NCBI GenBank assembly: GCA_949752745.1
Contig: OX457029.1
Location: 15,811,956-15,875,955 of the forward strand
Length of the DNA: 64,000 nt
Direction of reading: 5' to 3'
Source of the DNA: Protula sp. h YS-2021
Taxonomy: Eukaryota; Annelida; Polychaeta; Sabellida; Serpulidae
Part shown: positions 13,008 through 21,335 of the stretch, one piece after another
How positions within the stretch are numbered: position 1 is the stretch's first letter
How the letters are laid out: every line of letters starts with the position of its first letter
Notes under the pieces: model-generated
The model's database searches: none
Told to the model about the DNA's origin: nothing
The model's input: the letters and a program-made list of their open reading frames with translations, nothing else
Made by a program: the position numbers and the translations under genes

Positions 13008-13643
13008 ATGGAGAACAAGACAAGCAGCTTTAAAATTAGTGCAAACTTAACCATTACTGTAGAGCATGGACAATTTGGACCATATCTTCGAATCAAACGT
13101 GGAGAGAGATGGCTTGCTTTATCACCATCCTTGTGGCAGATTGTGTGTGAGAGATTGAAAAATTTACGCAACATTGGCTTCAAACTGTACTTAACGCAAA
13201 CGAAGTGGCTTGAAGTCATTTCATACTTGGATATGCGCTATGTGAGTTTTGTGCAAACATCACTGTCTGAAGGGAAAGAATATACGCGTTACATCAACAT
13301 GAATGATGGTGAATGGGAGACATTGCTTCAGGAAATGGAGAACATCAACTCAGTCTTATTCGTCAAACCTGAGTCATGTACGGAATGTCATGGGGAGAAA
13401 ACTCCTATCAAGCTGCAAAAGGATAAGCGAATGAAAGTGTCAAAGCTAGCCAAGGACAGACTGGCTGAAGTTCGATTGGAGAATATGAACGTGCAAAATC
13501 AACTTGGACTTACCTGTGAATATTGCGGTGCTTACGGATATGCTGAGGATTATGATTGTCACTGCCATAAGTACAATTACAAGTTGTGTGAACCTGACAA
13601 CTTCTGCAACAAGTGCGGCTCACTAACAGTATCTGTCGAGTAA
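13008..13643 (+). CDS. PC4-like DNA-binding protein with C-terminal zinc ribbon
   Basis: 211 aa from the ATG at 13008; a TATA box lies 38 bp upstream of the ATG. Two successive segments have the layout of the PC4/p15 coactivator fold (beta strands, then a helix after a W/L motif): first GPYLRIKRGERWLALSPSLW, then VSFVQTSLSEGKEYTRYI followed by NMNDGEWETLLQEM. After a basic linker (about residues 130-165) come Cys pairs (CEYCGAYG, CHCHKYN, CNKCG) suggesting a zinc-binding C-terminus. PC4 proteins bind single-stranded and melted DNA and act in transcription or replication; a similar role for the element is inferred. Three more PC4-like genes lie on the minus strand at 19865-21273. The frame is intact. 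Similarity is at motif level and needs a profile or structure search. Confidence 0.55.
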   Translation: MENKTSSFKISANLTITVEHGQFGPYLRIKRGERWLALSPSLWQIVCERLKNLRNIGFKLYLTQTKWLEVISYLDMRYVSFVQTSLSEGKEYTRYINMNDGEWETLLQEMENINSVLFVKPESCTECHGEKTPIKLQKDKRMKVSKLAKDRLAEVRLENMNVQNQLGLTCEYCGAYGYAEDYDCHCHKYNYKLCEPDNFCNKCGSLTVSVE

Positions 13644-13707
13644 GACTACAAGTCATTTGCTTGCCAGCGGTCAAAGTGTGCAGACGTGTCATATGGATAT
13701 GTGAAAG

Positions 13708-13991
13708 ATGGATGTAGAAACGTTTTTCAAGGGTATGTGGACTACATGATAAGTGAACTGGCGCGTTTTGGATCTATTCAACAACAACTGGAACACTTTG
13801 AAATCTATTGGGAGCTTACTCATTCCACGCTGAACGTACCAAAATTATGCGAGGATTTCATCAAAGAGTGTGTGCTTTCAAACATTGACGGAGCTGAGGA
13901 GTTTGATGTGGAAGTCGCATATCACTTTGCTCGATTTGATCCAAGACTGTTTGATGAAGTGAGAGGGTGGTTAATCTACATTGCAGTATAA
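13708..13991 (+). pseudogene. Paralogue of the 12580 accessory gene, probably frameshifted near its start
   Basis: The long frame ending at 13991 contains YVDYMISELARFGSIQ, FEIYWELTH and FIKECV, followed by EEFDVEVAYHFARF. This matches the gene at 12580-12951 in the order and spacing of its motifs. That frame has no suitable ATG at its start. The ATG at 13708 is in another frame and meets the main frame only after a shift around 13730-13738, so one frameshift is likely. The stop TAA overlaps the ATG of the next gene (TAATG at 13989-13993). The function of this family is unknown. Confidence 0.5.
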
Positions 13992-14324
13992 TGGCAGACA
14001 TTACATTGAGACAATATATTGTGCAAAAAACATATTGTGAAGAAATGTTATTAGCTGTAAAAAAAGTTTGCATGTTTAGTATGTCCTGCTTGTCAAAATG
14101 AAGAGTGTTCAGAACATACTTGTCATTCTGCGGGTGCCTATACATACTGGAATAAAGCTAAATATTATATTCATTTAGATAAAGTGTTAGATAATGCAAA
14201 TCAACGTTGTGAAAAATATGGTGTAGATGCTATCACATTAGATGAATTAAGTAGTTGGTTAAAGTTCATTGAAGATCAATGGACTCGAATTATTCACACT
14301 ATTGTATCAATACTTGAGTTATAA
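13991..14324 (+). pseudogene. Small Cys-rich Polinton protein, frameshifted in an A7 run
   Basis: Starts at the ATG overlapping the previous stop (MADITLRQYIVQKTYCEEML). The frame continues to an A7 run at 14059-14065, after which the coding signal moves to another frame and runs to the TAA at 14322. The second part starts with a Cys cluster (CLVCPACQNEECSEHTCH), probably a zinc-binding knuckle, followed by a helical tail with LSSWLKFIEDQW. A one-base change in the homopolymer is the simplest explanation, either as decay or as a sequencing error. Function not recognised. Confidence 0.5.
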
Positions 14325-14394
14325 AAACATGTTGATTGAGTTGTAAGACAAAATAAAAAGATATGTTGACAAGTGTTAATCATTTAGTGTTAAC

Positions 14395-15455
14395 ATGTCG
14401 ACGTGGAAAGACTACTTAACCAATATTTACTTTAAACCTGGTCAACCTGGGGCATTTGCTGGCCCTTACAAACTTTATCACATATTAAAAAAACATGATC
14501 AACCAGTCACTCATTCGCAAGTGAAGAAATGGTTACAGGATCAAGATGCCTTCAGTTTACTACAACCTGTAAAATATAGGTTTAAAAGGCAACATGTCAT
14601 TACACGTGGAATTGACGACATGTTGGATATTGATTTAGCTTACATAGGAAACATAGCTCCCTATAATAATGACACCCGCTTTTTATTAGTTGTCACTGAT
14701 GTGTTTTCCAAACATTTACGGGCGCAACCAATACCTAATAAATCACATACCAGTGTCATAGAAGCCTTTCAAAAGATTTTTCATGAAACACAACGAAGAC
14801 CACGAACTCTAAGGTCAGATAAAGGAACTGAATTTAAAAACAGATGGGTAAAAGCATTTTTGCAGAAGGAGGGAATACATGCATATACAACAAAGAATGA
14901 AACCAAAGCCAACTTTGCTGAGAGAGTCATTCGTACTCTAAAGGGAATGATGTATCGATATTTCCTACATAATCAAACTTATCGCTATATGGACATCCTT
15001 CCAGACTTAGTGTATAATTACAACCATAGACCTCATGGCTCCCTTCCTAATATCGAAAGGGTGGAAGTATATGTATGTAGACAAATTGAAATTGAAACCA
15101 AAGAAGAAAAAACCCTACAAATTTAAAATTGGAGATCAGGTTCGCATTTCTCACATGAAATATGTAATCAACGGGATTATCATATAAAGTGGACGCAAGA
15201 AGTCTTTATTATCACACATCGTTGTAAGAAGCAAGGAATACACTTATATCGTGTGACTTTCTAGACGAGGATATTGATGGACATTTCTATGAAGAAGAAC
15301 TGCAGAAAGTAACAAAAGATATTGAATCTGTCTACAGAATTGAAAAGGTTTTGAAAACACGAAGAATACGAGGTGTTAAAGAATTATTTGTGAAGTAGTT
15401 AGGTTGGCCAAAGAAGTTTAACAGTTGGGTGAAAGAAACTGATATTCGAAAATGA
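14395..15455 (+). pseudogene. INT: Polinton integrase (retroviral-type, DDE) with chromodomain-like end, broken
   Basis: Integrase that would insert the element into the chromosome. The first 220 or so residues are open from the ATG at 14395. The catalytic core shows the DDE residues: Asp80 in LDIDLAYI, Asp142 in LRSDKGTEF and Glu176 in NFAERVIRTLK. The D-to-E spacing of 34 is usual for Polintons. Near 15050 the frame is lost; the coding signal continues in other frames through FKIGDQVRISHMKY and a chromodomain-like end (YRIEKVLKTRRIRG), with a TAG at 15396-15398 just before LGWPKKF, where a Trp is expected. At least two frame changes and this stop make it a pseudogene. Its stop overlaps the start of the ATPase gene (ATGA at 15452-15455). 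Confidence 0.88.
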
Positions 15456-16112
15456 AGCATCCATTCACATGTTTGGTCTCTGGACCTACAGGCAGTTTTA
15501 AAACGTCTCTAGTTAGAGAAATTCTAGAACAAAAGTTAATTAAACCCTCTCCAAAAACCACTTTATGGCTCTATGCAGCAGATCAGACTTTATACAATTG
15601 AATGAAGGGTGTGGAATTTTACCAAGGCATTCCAGATGACATTAAAGAGCGTTTTAACCCGAAAAAAACCAAACTTACGCATCATTGATGACTTAATGAC
15701 TAAATGTCATAGTGATGAGCGTATGACACGTCTCTTTAGTGTTGGCAGCAGTCATCAAAATCTAAGCATTATTTTTATTGTGCATAATTTGTTCCATCAT
15801 GGTAGAGAAATGCGAAATATTAGTTTGAATACACATTACATCATTCTGTTTAAAAATCCTAGAGACAGTCAACAAATAAGTACATTAGCGCGACAAATGT
15901 ATCCTGGAAAATCTCAATTTCTCATAGAAGCCTACCAAGATGCTACGAACAAACCTCATGGCTATTTATTCATTGATTTGAAGCCGAAGACGAATGATCA
16001 ACTACGTATTCGTACAGAAATTTTTCCAAAAGATACACATTACGTATATGTTGATAAAGTGGCGTATGAACAAGAAGCAAGTCACTTGACCATTCGCAGC
16101 CAAGATGTCTAA
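15452..16112 (+). pseudogene. Polinton packaging ATPase (FtsK/A32-like), broken
   Basis: Putative genome-packaging ATPase of the FtsK/HerA superfamily. The ATG at 15452 overlaps the integrase stop. A Walker A-like loop (SGPTGSFKT) lies near residue 15; Phe replaces the usual Gly before Lys. Walker B appears as LRIIDDLM, followed by the conserved NLSIIFIVHNLFHHG and the PRDSQQISTLARQMYPG region. Two lesions are seen: a TGA at 15599-15601 after DQTLYN, and a frameshift near 15655-15670 just before Walker B. The C-terminal 150 or so residues are open to 16112. The gene overlaps the next start by 8 bp. Confidence 0.82.
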
Positions 16113-16431
16113 ACGTATTCAAGCGAATCAACATTTTCTTCACTTGCTCGCACGCAGCTGGCCTAAACGACGTAAATCCTTGTTACAACAAGCTACTAAG
16201 GGGGAATTAACTAGCTTGTTTGAAATTTGTTTGAATATATTGCGAGGACATTTACCCTTAAGCTCAAAAAGGTATAAGGAATTCAAGCGTGAACGTCATA
16301 CCCTACGCACACTGGCAGATAAGAAGATATCACTTCGAAGAATAAAGAAGTTGGTTAATCAGAAAGGAGGATTCATTGGAGCTATCGCTAAATTTGCATT
16401 ACCTTTGTTAGCTCAGTTGCTGTTAAAATGA
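16105..16431 (+). CDS. Small basic Polinton protein with hydrophobic C-terminus, 108 aa
   Basis: Starts with MSKRIQANQHFLHLLARS inside the ATPase end (8-bp overlap) and ends in ATGA shared with the next gene (16428-16431). Very rich in Lys and Arg through residues 1-85, then a Gly-containing hydrophobic tail (GGFIGAIAKFALPLLAQLLL), which could insert in or disrupt a membrane. Small proteins of this pattern are common beside the capsid genes in Polintons of invertebrates. A virion or membrane-lytic role is inference. The frame is intact. Confidence 0.6.
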   Translation: MSKRIQANQHFLHLLARSWPKRRKSLLQQATKGELTSLFEICLNILRGHLPLSSKRYKEFKRERHTLRTLADKKISLRRIKKLVNQKGGFIGAIAKFALPLLAQLLLK

Positions 16432-17012
16432 AAGATACTATGAAAATGGTCCTCATTCCTGAATATGAATATAAAATGTTGTTAGAAAAGAAGGGAAAAG
16501 ATGGTGAAATCAAAACGAAAGCGAATAAACTTTTACGTGGGAAACGAACTCGTGAAAAGGCAATAGAAATGTCTCAAGTTCTTGGACGTCATTTACGAAC
16601 AATTCAATCACAACAACAAAAGCCTGTTACATCATCCAAAGCAGAAAAATCAGAAAAGTCAGGAACAGTTTCTAACCTATTTTCAACCTATTTATCATGT
16701 AAAACTAACACAACTTCTAGCGGAACTTAAGAAATATGGTACGAGATGGACAGATAAAAATGAGCTTGTTTTAAAACGGGTACTGTCATTGAAAATTCCA
16801 ACATTATTGATTTGTTAAAAGAAGCATTGGTCTCTACAAGAAGAAAAGAACGACGAGAACCACCACATGGTTGGAAGCAGTTTATTGAGGAAATTGTAGA
16901 CGCTAATATTCCAAAAACTGTTTTTGGCAAAAAGACAACTCGTGAAGATATTACAAAAGAGATACAACAACGTCAACAAAGGTTGTTTCCAGAAGGATGG
17001 GAAACGTTTTAA
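16428..17012 (+). pseudogene. Polinton protein of unknown function, frameshifted
   Basis: Begins MKDTMKMVLIPEYEYKMLLE at the ATGA junction with the preceding gene. The N-terminal part is helical and charged. The signal then changes frame near 16665-16690 (second part contains LTQLLAELKKYGTRWTDKN) and again near 16775-16800 (third part contains REPPHGWKQFIEEIV and ends at 17012). The three parts run on without gap, so this was probably one gene of about 195 codons. Its position between the small basic protein and the penton-like gene suggests a virion or assembly role, but no function is recognised. Confidence 0.55.
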
Positions 17013-17197
17013 CACGGATTAAAGAGTTATAGTGTTGTTGTTGTAAAGAAAATGGAAATAAAAATACTATTCCTGTAAAAATTAGGTGTGCCAGTGCTTG
17101 TTGTGAAGGAGAAGTAGTAGATACCAATGTAGATCATGTAGATAGCAATTTAGACGACAATGTAGACAGCAATGGAGATGACGAGTGTGAAACATGA
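16997..17197 (+). pseudogene. Small Cys-rich protein with possible N-myristoylation start, in-frame TAG
   Basis: A 66-codon frame starts at the ATG at 16997, inside the end of the previous gene, with MGNVLT. This fits the myristoylation pattern (Gly2, Thr6). After 11 codons there is one TAG (17030-17032), followed at once by four Cys codons (TGT x4, CCCCKENGN), then RCASACCEGE and an acidic Asn/Asp-rich tail with repeated VDSN/VDTN. A myristoylated Cys cluster is a common membrane-targeting design. The stop is most easily read as decay. The remaining coding sense of a short protein is less certain than for its neighbours. Confidence 0.45.
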
Positions 17198-17251
17198 AGT
17201 AATGTATAGACACATCTAGTTAATCTACATCACACAAACGATTTAGTCATC

Positions 17252-17997
17252 ATGGAGTCAACAAGTTTTTATATAACTTTACCTAGCAATGCTAGTATGA
17301 ACTATTATCCTACTAATAAGGCGTCTACTTATCAAATTCGTTTACCTCGTACAATATATTTGAAAGGAAAATATGAAGTAGCCTTAGCTGAAATTCAATA
17401 CCCACACACATGGACGACAATGAGGCCGGGAATAGACTATACTCTTCATTATCGATCATCATTAGATTATTTTATGCAGTTTCCATTCCATATGGTTACT
17501 ACAGATCCATACCTAAAAAATGTACTGCAATAAATGACGAATTACAAAAAGCTATTAATGCAAACCCTATACAGTTAAAGTATGATAAACTTAGTCGAAA
17601 AGTTTATCTTATTTTAAGAGATGATTATGATATTGCCTTTTCTACTAGATTAGCTGAGGATTTAGGATTTAAACCAGATAAATAGTATAAAGAATCCGGT
17701 CCTGCTGAACATCAATCCGATGTGAAACATGGATTTTATACACTTTATGTGTACTGCAGTATTTGCGAGCCACAAGTAGTTGAAGATTATTATGTTCCTT
17801 TACTACGTTCTGTTCCCATTAAAGGGGATGATGGTGATATTGTTATGAAAACTTATGAAGAACCTCATTACGTCACTGTAAACATATCTAAATTTGACAC
17901 AATAGAAATGAATATTAAGGATGACACAGGTCATAATGTTTCATTTCAAACTGGGAAAGTGATATGTAAACTTCATTTTCGACCAAAAGCATTATGA
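17252..17997 (+). pseudogene. Penton-like minor capsid protein of the Polinton, broken
   Basis: Probable single jelly-roll minor capsid (penton-like) protein placed at virion vertices. It begins MESTSFYITLPSNASMNYYP with beta-rich segments (STYQIRLPRTIYLKGKYEVA, LAEIQYPHTW). The frame changes between about 17445 and 17530, the next part holding YDKLSRKVYLILRDDYDIAF. A TAG stands at 17683-17685 and the same frame continues after it (FYTLYVYCSICEPQVV, and FDTIEMNIKDDTGHNVSFQ near the end). The closing motif, with phage- and adenovirus-like GK(V)I.KLHFR, recurs in Polinton neighbours of the capsid gene. The stop overlaps the next start (ATGA at 17994-17997). Assignment as penton rests on recalled family patterns. 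Confidence 0.65.
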
Positions 17998-18252
17998 AAG
18001 CATATACACACGATCCGTCTGCATATCGCAACCATTTTCTTCGTCAAGTGGGTGGGGAATTTAAAGGGATCATTGGCTCGCAAAGCTATTCCACTGCTTA
18101 AGGCAGGGGCTAAAATCGCTGCACCACATCTTAAAAAGGCTGCAAAAGATGTCGCGAAAGGTGTTACAGGCCGAGTAGCACAACGTGTAATTGGTGATGT
18201 GTTAGGAGGACAAAAGAGAGCACAACCAGCAAAACCTGCCAGAAGGCGATAG
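17994..18252 (+). pseudogene. Basic core-peptide-like protein, frameshifted
   Basis: Starts MKAYTHDPSAYRNHFLRQVG at the ATGA junction with the penton-like gene. Near 18050 the coding sense moves to another frame (GNLKGSLARKAIPLLKAG), followed by many Lys/Ala residues and GVTGRVAQRVIGDVLGG, and ends PARRR at 18252. The composition and place just before the major capsid gene are like the small basic core or cement proteins (pX/Mu or pVI type) of adenovirus-related elements. That role is inference from composition and order. Confidence 0.55.
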
Positions 18253-18302
18253 GCAGCTAAACGGATAACATCAACAAAACATAAGAAAGATATTTTTTAA
18301 TC

Positions 18303-19271
18303 ATGTCTTTAATTCATAATCATTCTTGTGAATGTAGTCTTTCTCCATTAGAATGGTTTCGCATACCACCAACGCAAACTGCTGTAGAAAAAAGTTATAA
18401 TGTTGACTATCAACCACTAACTACCATTAGAGAGGGCGCTCCAATAGAATTCTACTTTCCTGCGAGTACAGAAGAATATCTAGATTTAAAGAACAGTAGA
18501 CTTCATATTGTATGCGCTATTGTAAAGGCTGATGGAACACCATGTGATGTTGATGATAATGTATCATGTATCAATGATTTGCTTAATGGGTTATGGTCCA
18601 ATATTGAATTGTTTCTAAATGATCGTTTGGTATCACATAGTAACAATACCCATGGATATACCAGCATCATATCTCATCTCATTCATGACTCGGAAGAAAG
18701 TCTCCATTCTGAGCGCTCTATGCGCCTCATCTATAAAGATACTGCCGGGTCAATGAATAGTTATGAGGTGAAAAGAGCTAATCATGAAAGATATGTAGCA
18801 GGTTTTCATGTTACCAAAACGTATTGTTATTGGACTGGTTCATAATGAAGCCTTTGCTGAAACAGTATTGAGAAATCCATACAATTTTGATCAGTTTGAT
18901 CTTAACTTTATGCAACTTTACACACATGGTGAACCAGTCCTATCTAAACCTCTCAAGCTTAACATAAATCGAGGCAAATATCTTGATGCTTTTGAAACTC
19001 TTTACAAATCTTTTGATAGATTGAATGGTGAGAAAAGTTCCATTATAAAACGGGAAGATTGGCCTAGAGGTTATGCTTTATTTTCCTTTGACTTAACACC
19101 TGATTATGATGGTGATGATCATTATGCCTTATCAAACATGGGAATTTGCGACTAGAAATGAATTTTGCTGGTGCCTTGCAAAATACAGTCAATGTTATAG
19201 TGTGTGCTGAATTTGATAACATTGTTGAAATAAGTGCAAATCGTAGCATTCAATTCGACTACCAGTCATGA
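18303..19271 (+). pseudogene. Polinton major capsid protein (double jelly-roll), broken and shortened
   Basis: Starts MSLIHNHSCECSLSPLEWFR and continues with the conserved N-terminal jelly-roll part (IPPTQTAVEKSYNVDYQPL, PASTEEYLDLKNSRLHIVC, LLNGLWSNIELFLNDRLVSH). The first frame ends at 18845. A second frame (from about 18808) holds MLPKRIVIGLVHNEAF and LDAFETLYKSFD, and ends at 19155. The last part is again shifted, with MNFAGALQNTVNVIVCAEFD to the stop at 19271. Two frameshifts are therefore present. About 320 codons is shorter than I expect for this family (about 400 or more), and the join around 18740-18815 is where a middle segment seems to be missing. The stop overlaps the protease ATG (ATGA at 19268). 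Confidence 0.8.
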
Positions 19272-19711
19272 ACACGAGGCAGATAGAAGCCATCCTATCC
19301 TATGATGCCGCGACAAAAGACTTGTTTCAAGGTGTGTTTTCCATGGACCAGTTACCATCTTTACAACGCGGTGCCTATGTCATTAATACAGACGATCATG
19401 ATGAGCCAGGAGAGCATTGGGTGGCAGTATATTATAACGAAGACCCTGCAGAATATTTTGACTCTTATGGACTTTTACCTATAGACAGTCGTTTGAATAA
19501 GTTTTTAAAGTTTAATTTCATTTATAAATCAGTTCCATTACAAACACCGATATCATCTACATGTGGATTTTATTGTGTGTATTATATAATTCAAAGAGCT
19601 CGAGGACATAGTCCTTTTGAAATCGATGAAATTGATGTATTAAGAAGAAGTGATGGTGATTTTGTTGTAAAGGATTTTGTATATAGGCATTATAAGCCAT
19701 TATTTTATTGA
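19268..19711 (+). CDS. Adenain-like cysteine protease of the Polinton, 147 aa, intact
   Basis: Virion maturation protease of the adenovirus protease type (peptidase family C5). The triad region is visible: His in DEPGEHWVAVYY (about residue 50), Asp in YFDSYG, and the nucleophile Cys in STCGFYCVYYI (about residue 99), with a Gln ahead of it (VPLQTPISS). The length fits the compact Polinton proteases. It starts at the ATG overlapping the capsid stop and ends at 19711. No break is visible, in contrast to its neighbours. It is the last rightward gene; a poly(A) signal follows at 19778. Confidence 0.85.
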   Translation: MNTRQIEAILSYDAATKDLFQGVFSMDQLPSLQRGAYVINTDDHDEPGEHWVAVYYNEDPAEYFDSYGLLPIDSRLNKFLKFNFIYKSVPLQTPISSTCGFYCVYYIIQRARGHSPFEIDEIDVLRRSDGDFVVKDFVYRHYKPLFY

Positions 19712-19777
19712 TGTTATATTAGTTAAGTTGTATTAGTTAAGTGGTTGGTAATTGGGAATTGTATTATGAATATTGTA

Positions 19778-19783
19778 AATAAA
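19778..19783 (+). terminator. Poly(A) signal after the rightward Polinton genes
   Basis: AATAAA 67 bp after the protease stop, in the short gap where the rightward and leftward gene blocks converge. Confidence 0.5.
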
Positions 19784-19810
19784 CAAGACAGTTTGATACA
19801 GCATTCTTTG

Positions 19811-19816
19811 TTTATT
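19811..19816 (-). terminator. Poly(A) signal after the leftward Polinton genes
   Basis: Minus-strand AATAAA about 50 bp beyond the stop of the last leftward gene. A second AATAAA (19869-19864) overlaps that gene's stop codon. Confidence 0.45.
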
Positions 19817-19864
19817 GTGTTACACATTATTTACATTTTTACAATTATTTTTTACATTAAACTT

Positions 19865-20498
19865 TTATTTTACAAATACATTCAGTACATCGATAAACAC
19901 ATGCCATTCATACCAATCTAAATTAATATATGTATCATAGACATTACATCCACGTTTGTAAATGCTATGAAAGCTCACATAACACTGTCCATTACCAAAC
20001 TTTATTATTTTAACATCTTCGTGTTCAGACAGTTTCAGTTCATATCCATCTTCATTTATGTCAATGTCCATCACCATAACGCACATGGGATGTGTCAGCT
20101 CAATGGACCTGGTGCCCCGCATGAGTTGCACTCCTTCCTCTTTGAATTCAAGCGTCAGGTTCTTTCCAATCCAATGCTTGTAACAGAGCCTACCATTCCA
20201 CTGTGTTGAGGGTGATGTAGTCGTAGCTTTCTGTAAGCTCGTCATATTGACGAAATTGTACAAACACGTCTAGACCGTTCTCAGTCACACGCACTTCTAA
20301 TTCATTTAAGAGTATTAGGAGAAAGCCAGGTATCTTCAGCTTCTCTAGATGTTCTTTCAACACAGATTGTTCGTCAGTTGATAGAATGATATACTTTCCA
20401 AAATGTTTTAGCACAATGTCATCACATAAGTTTGTCATGTATGAGAATCCATGTGAAATGGGTTTATAATCCAACAAATAGTCTTCCATCTCGATCAA
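19865..20498 (-). pseudogene. PC4-like Polinton gene with repeated domains, frameshifted
   Basis: Two overlapping minus-strand frames. The upstream one (20498-20190) begins MIEMEDYLLDYKPISHG and holds ILSTDEQSVLKEHLEKLKIP and LEVRVTENGLDVFVQF, then YDYITLNTVEW, a strand-then-Trp-helix pattern as in PC4. The second (about 20245-19865) starts inside it and continues with RLCYKHWIGKNLTLEF, and a clear second copy of the pattern, IIKFGNGQCYVSFHSIY then YINLDWYEWHVFIDVL. The helix that should follow TVEW is found only in the second frame, so the simplest reading is one gene with a shift near 20195. They could instead be two overlapping genes. Role inferred: DNA-binding regulator or replication factor. 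Confidence 0.5.
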
Positions 20499-20531
20499 CT
20501 ATGAGCTGTCTCCTTCTCTGCAAAGACGTTT

Positions 20532-20891
20532 TTATGCTCGGATGATGGCGAACAGCGGATGTTTTATAGCTTCTAAGAATCGTAAGACTGCGCACCACTT
20601 CTTCATATCAAAGTGAATCATATCTATATGTGAAGTATCTGGCACAACTCCCTTTATACCCTGGATAATCCTGTAAAAGATTTCTCCAGAATGTCACACG
20701 TATGTTAGAATCATGTTCAGTCACCACCACTTCAACTTTATTTCCACGTCTGCGTTCAAACCTAGGTTTAAGCGGTATATTTTTAAAGTCTTTCCACACT
20801 TCAGGTTTAAACCGATAAACAGAAATTATCCGAGAACTTATATCACTTCATTCCTCTTATTTACAATAAGGTAAGCACCATCATTAAACAT
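20532..20891 (-). pseudogene. Second PC4-like Polinton gene, frameshifted
   Basis: Starts at the ATG at 20891 (MFNDGAYLIVNKRNEV). The frame changes near 20835 to a part with YRFKPEVWKDFKNIP and GNKVEVVVTEHDSNIRVTFW, and again near 20645 to IHFDMKKWCAVLRFLEAI, ending at 20532. The order (strands, Trp-containing helix, then a second set of strands and a Trp-containing helix) matches the tandem PC4-like layout of the genes at 13008 and 19865. About 120 codons. Function inferred from this similarity only. Confidence 0.45.
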
Positions 20892-20916
20892 AAGTGCATT
20901 CGTGTTTTTTACCTTG

Positions 20917-21273
20917 TTATGCGCTGTCTTCTTGTCTTCGAAGCCTTTTATCCACTTCTTTCACTTGCTTCTTCAGCATTTTCCATTCAGGTATTGTCAG
21001 CAAAATACCCTTTTTCGTAGGACGGTTTCTTCCAGTCCCCTCATCTCTGATGTACTTGCGAATGTTTACCACTCCTTCATTGCTTTGTTTCATAATCTTG
21101 ATATCCTTTCCTTTTCCTAGAGAAAGTATTCCATCCCACGACTGTGGTGTTGGTGCCGTCTCCAATTTCAATTTCTTGATGGTAGTGGTAGGATTTTTAA
21201 CTTTTAAGTCTTTGACTGTATCTGCAAGAGTATTCATGTCAGTTTTAGACCTCTTACGGCTTTCAAGTTCCAT
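20917..21273 (-). CDS. PC4/p15-family protein, single domain, intact
   Basis: 118 aa. Residues 1-45 are basic and probably disordered. Residues 48-112 show the PC4 domain: LSLGKGKDIKIMKQ, VVNIRKYIRDEG, RPTKKGILLTIPEWKML and a final helix KKQVKEVDKRL. This corresponds to the ssDNA-binding C-terminal domain of the transcription coactivator PC4, including the strand-turn KKG and the Trp that starts the helix. The start ATG at 21273 lies about 55 bp from a TATA box (21335-21328). No break is visible. This is the clearest member of the PC4-like set and supports the weaker calls at 13008, 19865 and 20532. Confidence 0.75.
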   Translation of the reverse strand: MELESRKRSKTDMNTLADTVKDLKVKNPTTTIKKLKLETAPTPQSWDGILSLGKGKDIKIMKQSNEGVVNIRKYIRDEGTGRNRPTKKGILLTIPEWKMLKKQVKEVDKRLRRQEDSA

Positions 21274-21327
21274 GTTAACTCTTCAATGTTCACACCTCAA
21301 ATAACTCTTACGTTGGAGGACCTCCCC

Positions 21328-21335
21328 TTTTTATA
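21328..21335 (-). promoter_or_regulatory. TATA box of the PC4 gene, overlapping the polymerase stop codon
   Basis: Minus-strand TATAAAAA. The TAA at 21333-21331 is also the last codon of the DNA polymerase frame, so promoter and stop share bases. Confidence 0.6.

Noticed and set aside
20652..20661. TATA-like word on the minus strand
   Set aside because: It falls inside the frameshifted PC4-like coding sequence at 20532-20891 and has no gene start at the usual distance.
20894..21304. Plus-strand frame of 136 codons
   Set aside because: Antisense shadow of the PC4 gene.
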